A stretch of DNA of 64,000 nucleotides from Porphyridium purpureum (taxonomy: Eukaryota; Rhodophyta; Bangiophyceae; Porphyridiales; Porphyridiaceae), in contig VRMN01000005.1 of the NCBI GenBank assembly GCA_008690995.1, positions 868,001 to 932,000 of the forward strand, given 5' to 3'. The translations under genes were made by a program, and so were the position numbers. The notes below the pieces were generated by a model. That model ran no database searches, was not told where the DNA came from, and saw only the letters and a program-made list of their open reading frames with translations. Position 1 is the stretch's first letter; the number at the start of each line of letters is the position of its first letter. Of the stretch, positions 59,501 to 64,000 are shown piece by piece.

Positions 59501-60295
59501 ACTGTTGCAAAACAGGGACTTGAACTTGCACAACTTGAAGCTGATCGAAGAGTGCAGGAACACGTCGATCAGACGCAGCACAAACTGAACCAAATGGAGG
59601 CAGAGCACAGCGAACTCGTGGAACGCGAACTGTCACTCAAGCAAAAAGTGGACCTTTTGGATGAAGAGCTCTTGACGGCGAGGAGGGCCATGTCGAGCTT
59701 GGAGAGGGCACTCGCTGATGCTTCTGCGGAAGAGAGCAGCATTCAGGCGAGTATGAAGGAGGAGATTTGTTCATTGCAGAGTCGCTTGGACGACACAGAG
59801 CAACGCGCATCTCAGGCCGAGGAGTCGGTGAAAGGAGCAACGAGCGAGCAGCTTCGCATCCAAGAAGAGCTTGACGTGGCTCGAGCGGAGCTGCTGAGCG
59901 CACAGGAGGGCAAGGCTGGTCTCGAGCAGGCCCGTGACGCTCTGCAAAAGAAGCTGCAAGCCGCTGAGGCGGCCGTAACCGCTTCAGCATCACCGCTGCA
60001 GAAGTCCTCGACAAGAAAGCGAGCACGGGAAGAGGAGACAGAATGTGCCGAATGTGCTCGAAACTTGGACGCTAACTCGAAGCTTCGCGTCAAGTTGAAA
60101 AAGGTAGAAGACAATGCGCGTAAGCTCAAGGTGCTGCTGAGCGAAAGCGAGATTGCAAGGCAAGACTTGGAGGAGCTGTACGCAGAGGTGGAACGCGAGA
60201 AGCGCAAGCTGACTCGAGAATCACGTGCGGCGCTCAAGGAGTCTGACGCGGGCCGCGCGGGCTCCCAGACGCCGAGCAAGACGATGCAGCTGTAG
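56555..60295 (+). CDS. long coiled-coil protein
   Basis: A 1,246-residue protein that is heptad-like coiled coil almost from end to end, rich in Glu, Gln, Leu, Ala and Lys (for example LQLKVELQRAIKQIEQIKKE). Near the C-terminus is an ECAECARNLDANSKLRVKLK segment with two cysteines, then a basic region and the tail TPSKTMQL. No head, kinase or membrane segment is seen. It may be a golgin, centrosome/spindle or cytoskeletal tether; the sequence does not decide. The ATG at 56555 is used because the upstream frame loses coiled-coil character. Confidence 0.85.
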   Translation: MACSGGCELEKLLEETEHEVATKHAENLQLKVELQRAIKQIEQIKKEAQRADANKENDADGLQAKLNQALLVEKKQMASQLASAQFARDHAKKELAATLEQLEASQREKLAAQEELMKRKRVCDEAERECQKLRTDLEACTTAFEREIAELDEDLIKMKGLYDAAEAARKALEEQGLNHDEQLAVERENAVEKAKALEKTRADQQKQHDVLQEELAKTKSSQEGHMHESARLTQEVNLLRERNEELYSHVGISDARIAELQNQVQELDRARQTKEVVGKDLELELEGVKAAFSAASKAHDEACAALECMKVELGTERERVASFQSTKRQLEQAERENTHIAQELQKISAQLDKERTKSADLDLALNDTLDRKNGVEAELRHVLEQYAHLQSQDGEATARLEQMEAELMQMRHSSAELRDVACGNQVQEWQAVLARERDQLARVLNDNNRLQHAVCQSEQEYSQLHLALQQAHQAMASQTESLRQSFVQQMQATSAEYDAVEAERARLSTECDILRAQVDSTKATLLAELEAGARRVKTLEDEKSTLLQHGQDREEYEEIMRQEIAKSERRLDEVHAQVSALTKSLAERDEGLKLVRRESVEETRRLTDELKTCTHELDSFKARVAALQSVEAQNNSLVGQIHELSQQVQDKDVIQARCEELEAELAECRAQIPLVMSDMAIVRDRLTLAEERVVDLKRVERVCERLETQLREAQERVQSYDDLDRTALALKIQLAAVQEELEKAWTHAAAVDADLQKTRAEKERFAGEMQSEVEAGRAEHAEECSKLKAAVGEADAACAHLRQLLCARDQVIANLEASQNAMKKELEDTQHCLTGAFEERNKVMLEVVSLRQAEAQHKVLELEVKDLRARLEALQCTERKYEELKATEVTLNEQVGRLESEITSLAAISSESLRKEQEAQEALRRTVASLEEQTHLAETLEARVAALSETETKYTALASGMEALDKQLQGREIELAKVSEALTVAKQGLELAQLEADRRVQEHVDQTQHKLNQMEAEHSELVERELSLKQKVDLLDEELLTARRAMSSLERALADASAEESSIQASMKEEICSLQSRLDDTEQRASQAEESVKGATSEQLRIQEELDVARAELLSAQEGKAGLEQARDALQKKLQAAEAAVTASASPLQKSSTRKRAREEETECAECARNLDANSKLRVKLKKVEDNARKLKVLLSESEIARQDLEELYAEVEREKRKLTRESRAALKESDAGRAGSQTPSKTMQL

Positions 60296-60512
60296 AGCAT
60301 GGACTTAGTAGAAAAGAGCATCGATGGTGTGGATGCTGCTCGTACCTGCTCTTGTGACAAGTGCTTGTGGTGTGCCAGGACATGCAAGGACGGCACTCAC
60401 AACCATGACGAAAAGGGGCGAAAGACGTTGAACATGAACAAGGGTCGAACAAAAGAAACAAATACAAATTTTCTGATGCACCACCAACCAAGTCTTGCTT
60501 GCGACTTTGTTC

Positions 60513-61883
60513 TCACTTTGGTAGAAATGGCGCAACACCTTTGCCCGAAGCTATGCCTACGAGCATTGCGACGAACGCATACTTTGCGTATCCGGTCTCG
60601 TCCGCACCAATTGCTACAGTGAGCGGGCCGTTACATACACCGAGCGTTCCCCACCCGGCACCAAACAAAACGCTCCCCAGTAGGAGCGGCATATCGAGCT
60701 TTGCCTTGGCGGGAATAGATAGGTCGCAGCCAAAGACCGCACACGAGCCTCGCCGCTTGAGCGCGTAAAAGCCTATCGCTGCAGTAGTCAACGCAGATGC
60801 CATGACAAACGCTAAACTTGGGTCCCACCATGGGCGATCAAAGTCCAGAAATGAAATCACCTTATCCGGACGCACCATACCAGATACGCACAAGCCAAAG
60901 CCAAAGTTGAGCCCGCTCACGAGGCTCATGCCGGCGTGCAGTGCGTGCTTCTGCAGCGGCTTTGTAAGGCGCGGCGCCACAACGCGGTACGCTAGCGCGT
61001 ACAGAGCCACAAAGGCGGCGTTCAGGGCTGCAAATTGAATGACACCGTCGCGCGACGGCCACGCGAGCGGTGGCGGGTTTTTCTGCTCGTGCAGTCCGAA
61101 AGCCTCGCCCGACCTGCTGAGCTTACTTGTGACGAAAGCTGTGGTCATATAGCTGAGAGTGAAAGCAATGCTGCGAGTGGACAGTCGACTCATGCCGCAG
61201 ATGCTGTGACCAGACGTGCACCCATTGCCGATGGCCGAGCCGATCCCGACCAAAAACGAACCCAGTAGCATGCGGCGCTTGTCCACGCTCTCAAAGATGT
61301 CTGGCGCGAACATATCCTTGCAGCCAAACTGGCGGCGTGCAATCCAGCCGGCACCAGCCAGCCCAGCCAAGTAGGTGAAACGCCACGCGGTCTCGATGCG
61401 CGGCCGTGTGAGCAGCGCACCGGCCAGCGCGCCCGAGTTTCCCGTGACGCGCCCGAACAGCAAGGCGTTTGCTACGACGGCCAGCCCGATACTTACTCCA
61501 CCGAGCGCGCCGTCGAGCGGCGCAAACTTGCCGCGTGAGCAGAACGTTCCGGTGGATGCGACGGCAGCGGCATCTGCGGCCGGCGCGATGGCCTCGACGT
61601 CGGCGTGGGCGGGATCTGCCGCAGCACAATGCGCCTTGGAGGGACGCAGCAGCGCAACCAGCAGTGGGGACATGGCCACTGCGCCGCGCAGAGCGCGGAA
61701 CCGCGGCACGATCGCGAGCTCGCGCAAGAGCATGGCGGCGATGGCGCGCACGTTGAGCGGCGCCCAGGCTGCGCGCGACGGCGACTGCGCGGCTTGAAAC
61801 ACACCGGCCAGCGCGCGCTCCAGGACAAGTCTCTTGGCGACCTGCAGCAGCACCGTAAACCCCAGCTCCAGCGCTCCCAACAT
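60513..61883 (-). CDS. YeeE/YedE-type sulfur transporter
   Basis: A polytopic membrane protein of about 456 residues from the ATG at 61883. Family signatures with conserved cysteines are AIGNGCTSGHSICGMSRLS, GFGLCVSGMVRPDKV and FGAGWGTLGVCNGPL. In bacteria this family (DUF395; TsuA) imports thiosulfate or other reduced sulfur, passing the sulfur over channel cysteines. Roughly eight or nine hydrophobic segments can be picked out. The N-terminal 110 residues carry hydrophobic and arginine-rich stretches that could be an organelle leader. Homologues occur in fungi and algae; the location and substrate here are inferred. Confidence 0.88.
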   Translation of the reverse strand: MLGALELGFTVLLQVAKRLVLERALAGVFQAAQSPSRAAWAPLNVRAIAAMLLRELAIVPRFRALRGAVAMSPLLVALLRPSKAHCAAADPAHADVEAIAPAADAAAVASTGTFCSRGKFAPLDGALGGVSIGLAVVANALLFGRVTGNSGALAGALLTRPRIETAWRFTYLAGLAGAGWIARRQFGCKDMFAPDIFESVDKRRMLLGSFLVGIGSAIGNGCTSGHSICGMSRLSTRSIAFTLSYMTTAFVTSKLSRSGEAFGLHEQKNPPPLAWPSRDGVIQFAALNAAFVALYALAYRVVAPRLTKPLQKHALHAGMSLVSGLNFGFGLCVSGMVRPDKVISFLDFDRPWWDPSLAFVMASALTTAAIGFYALKRRGSCAVFGCDLSIPAKAKLDMPLLLGSVLFGAGWGTLGVCNGPLTVAIGADETGYAKYAFVAMLVGIASGKGVAPFLPK

Positions 61884-62529
61884 GCTGTGCCGCCGTGACG
61901 CCGGGCTGCAGCGCAGCACACTCACGCTCTGCACACGCTGCGCTCCTTCCGCGCGGACATTCCGCGCCACCGCAAGTGAACAACTGTACCGCAAGTTGAC
62001 TGTACCCTACTCGATTGCGCGTACAGTGCGGACTGTACATTGGCTGTCTAGCAGAACGCGCTGTTTTGTCAGTGCTCAGATTTGTATAGCAAAAAAGTGT
62101 GATTTTGTGATGGGTGAGCGCGCACGCTGCCGAGACGCGTGCGGGGAAGAAGGGTGTTGCGTGCGAGTGGCATGGGGCTGTGGAGTGGTAGTGATGGTGA
62201 TGGGCGATGAGTGGCTCGATGCATCGGGGACAAGAGCTGCGTGGCGACGTCGCGACCGACCCTGCGCAGATATGGGTCGACGCAAACGCCTCGGAAAGGT
62301 AAGGTGCGGCTCGCGCTGGTGAGTGTGTTTTGACAGGTCGGGAGATTGCGGATCCACTGATTGCTTTACTGTGCGCCATGCTGCGTCGTGACTGTCTTCC
62401 ATCGTCTACTGGTTCCACGCCTCTGCGGCGAATACTGTGAATGCATGCGTGTGTGTCGAAACGTACATGTCCGAATTTTGCCTTGGCTCTGTGTGCCGCG
62501 TGGCTGTGCCTGCGTGCCCATGTGCGGAT
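61884..62529. promoter_or_regulatory. divergent promoter region, YeeE transporter / ENY2, four CTGTAC boxes
   Basis: Boxes lie at 61984-61989, 62000-62005 and 62033-62038 on the plus strand and 62021-62026 on the minus strand, all within 55 bases, the densest cluster in the window. Plus-strand boxes are in sense for ENY2. The right part could hold an untranslated first exon (see the ENY2 entry). Confidence 0.5.
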
Positions 62530-62913
62530 ATGCGTAGATTCAAGCAACGACTGCGGGACCAGCTCGAGCAGTCTGGTTGGCGGACGCAGGTGTTTGAAGA
62601 ATGTGAAAGAATTATTCGCACCGCCGAGGAGAATGAGAGTCTCGTGTCGACGCAGGAGGCGCACGCTCACGCACTCGGCGCAATGACATTGGCGTCCTTG
62701 TTTGAAGCCGTGCTTCCAATGGCGCTGGAGCAAACGCCTCTGGAAGTTATAGAGCTTGTGAGAAATCTCGCGGCCCAGCAGGAATTTCAACCGCTCTCGC
62801 CTCGTCCAAGCACGGTCAAAGACGACTGCCTGTCGCTAGCGAGCGTCCCGGAGCAAGGCATGCCCAATGACCTGCCCAATGCAGTCGATGAAGATGACCG
62901 TGCCACGAGCTGA
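62530..62913 (+). CDS. ENY2: ENY2/Sus1, SAGA and mRNA-export subunit
   Basis: A small helical protein of the SAGA deubiquitinase module and the TREX-2 export complex. The ATG at 62530 gives 127 residues: MRRFKQRLRDQLEQSGWRTQ, then VFEECERIIR, then MTLASLFEAVLPMALEQTPL and ELVRNLAAQQEF. These match the four helices of the family (KxxLRxxLxxxGWxxxL, P-type end). A 35-residue Ser/Pro/Asp-rich tail is extra. The frame is open upstream but cysteine-rich and unlike the family. An alternative is a first exon from an ATG near 62220 with donor GAAAG|GTAAGG and acceptor ATGCGTAG|A, which would read in frame; this is unproven. Confidence 0.75.
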   Translation: MRRFKQRLRDQLEQSGWRTQVFEECERIIRTAEENESLVSTQEAHAHALGAMTLASLFEAVLPMALEQTPLEVIELVRNLAAQQEFQPLSPRPSTVKDDCLSLASVPEQGMPNDLPNAVDEDDRATS

Positions 62914-63021
62914 GATGTGGGCGACGGCTGGGCATTGTGCAAGAATGGGGAGAAAAAAAATTAAAATAAAAAAAATTAAGAGAGATAAAGAAAAAAATTT
63001 ACAAACTCTTCTGCGCCGCAA

Positions 63022-64000
63022 TCATCGCAGCGCCTGTTCACGTATGTACTGCTTGACTCCCTCTGCCTTCTCGGCCTTCACGACAAGCATGAGCCGGCGC
63101 GGATTCGACCAAAGCAACGCGTCGATCTCATTCGCGTGGGTCGTGAGCGCATCAAACGAGAGTGTGGATTCAAAGCCGTCGATCATGACCGCATCATCTG
63201 TGCGCACACGATCCTGCTCGGCTTCCCACAAATACAGCTCATCGCTGACGCAAGGAGGGATGCACGCCTTTTCCACCATGGGATGCAAATGCGCGTTCAA
63301 AAAGCGCACCAATTGTTCTGCGGTGATCCCATTACTCATGGCGGCACGCACAGAGCTCTTTGTGATATGGCCGACCACCAGATTCGGCAAGCGGTACCGC
63401 ATGTCCAGAAATAGCGAAAGTAGAGCAATTTGGAACGACGAGCTGGTGTAGGCGTACACGCGAAAGTTTGTTTCGACAATCAACTGCAGCTCGCCCATAT
63501 CAACAGAAAGATGTCCCCCGCTATGAGATGCCACATCTTCTTGCTTGCTATTAACCAAATTGACGCCCATTCGTGTCACGCAAAACGCTTGCTCCTTTTC
63601 CCCAACCTGGACGAGCCCAAGTTCGTCACAGCACTTCAAAAATCTGGATTGATTCGCGTCGAGGCACGACAGCTTGTATGGCTTGCCCGGCACAGCGAGT
63701 GCGATCTGGAAGAGCAGCCCCATGGCATCCACGCGGTGCTGACTCCCGGCGGGGAACAAGTGCTCTAGCATACACGCTAGCAGCGACCATATTTGTGCAT
63801 AGGTATCTTTGAGCAAGAACTGAAAGCCCACGTGAGTTATCCGAAGCCCTTCTTCGCAGTTCTCGAGCAGTCGCGTCTTGAGCAACGCATTCACAAGCTC
63901 ATCGGATGGACCGGATACACTAGCAGACTCCGAATCAGACCCTACAAGAAAATGCAGCACACGCTCCCATCGTCGCTTCGCAAAGACCTCCAGTCGCTGC
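63022..64000 (-). CDS. TFB2: TFIIH subunit TFB2 (p52), 5' end beyond window
   Basis: The core TFIIH subunit that binds and activates the XPB helicase in transcription and nucleotide-excision repair. The frame runs into the right edge, with AKRRWERVLHFLVGS matching the family's RWE-VLH-MVGS segment, so the N-terminus is cut off. The 325 residues present include FQFLLKDTYAQIWSLLACML, FLKCCDELGLVQ, FRVYAYTSSSFQIALLSLF and ITAEQLVRFLNAHLHP. The C-terminal dock-type domain ends RRLMLVVKAEKAEGVKQYIR. It converges with ENY2, with an A-rich spacer between. Confidence 0.93.
   Translation of the reverse strand, partial: QRLEVFAKRRWERVLHFLVGSDSESASVSGPSDELVNALLKTRLLENCEEGLRITHVGFQFLLKDTYAQIWSLLACMLEHLFPAGSQHRVDAMGLLFQIALAVPGKPYKLSCLDANQSRFLKCCDELGLVQVGEKEQAFCVTRMGVNLVNSKQEDVASHSGGHLSVDMGELQLIVETNFRVYAYTSSSFQIALLSLFLDMRYRLPNLVVGHITKSSVRAAMSNGITAEQLVRFLNAHLHPMVEKACIPPCVSDELYLWEAEQDRVRTDDAVMIDGFESTLSFDALTTHANEIDALLWSNPRRLMLVVKAEKAEGVKQYIREQALR

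Overview
The window looks like nuclear DNA of an intron-poor, gene-dense, GC-rich eukaryotic alga. The best fit is a unicellular red alga of the Porphyridium type; this is inferred, not shown. The grounds are long single-exon genes, only one clearly supported spliceosomal intron, the mitochondrial complex I 49-kDa subunit gene in the nucleus, phenylalanine-bearing plastid-type leaders, mitochondrial-type leaders and several Golgi-type glycosyltransferases. Start codons were checked by eye and the first ATG in frame was used throughout.

Layout. 1-31 kb is mostly host genes: NDUFS2, a plastid twin-FKBP, a HAD phosphatase, TAF6, a small membrane protein, a 2,312-residue EF-hand protein, a degenerate RHD3/Sey1-like protein, mitochondrial EF-G, a CDK5RAP1/MiaB enzyme, a GT61-like protein and methylmalonate-semialdehyde dehydrogenase. 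A broken Copia remnant lies at 29.9-30.5 kb. 31-40 kb holds an O-fucosyltransferase-like protein, a pseudokinase-ANTH-kinase fusion, an ARID-SAP30 fusion and TRM112. 40-54 kb is a gene-poor island: a strong heat-shock promoter with no recognisable gene, a 1.7-kb TA-flanked inverted-repeat DNA transposon, and a Tc1/mariner element that a whole-looking Ty3/Gypsy chromovirus with identical LTRs has entered. 54-64 kb returns to host genes: a GT-A-like glycosyltransferase, a long coiled-coil protein, a YeeE/YedE sulfur transporter, ENY2 and the 5'-truncated TFIIH subunit TFB2.

Common threads. Several products belong to RNA polymerase II transcription and chromatin (TAF6, TFB2, ENY2, ARID-SAP30) and several to mitochondria (NDUFS2, EF-G, MiaB-like, ALDH6, perhaps a COX7a-like protein). 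They are separate transcription units with alternating strands, so no operon logic applies.

The most interesting unexplained signal is a short box, CTGTAC, usually within (A/G)CTGTAC(A/C). It occurs in doublets or triplets upstream of nearly every plus-strand gene, and three sense copies sit upstream of the TATA box in the chromovirus LTR. It looks like a lineage-specific promoter element.
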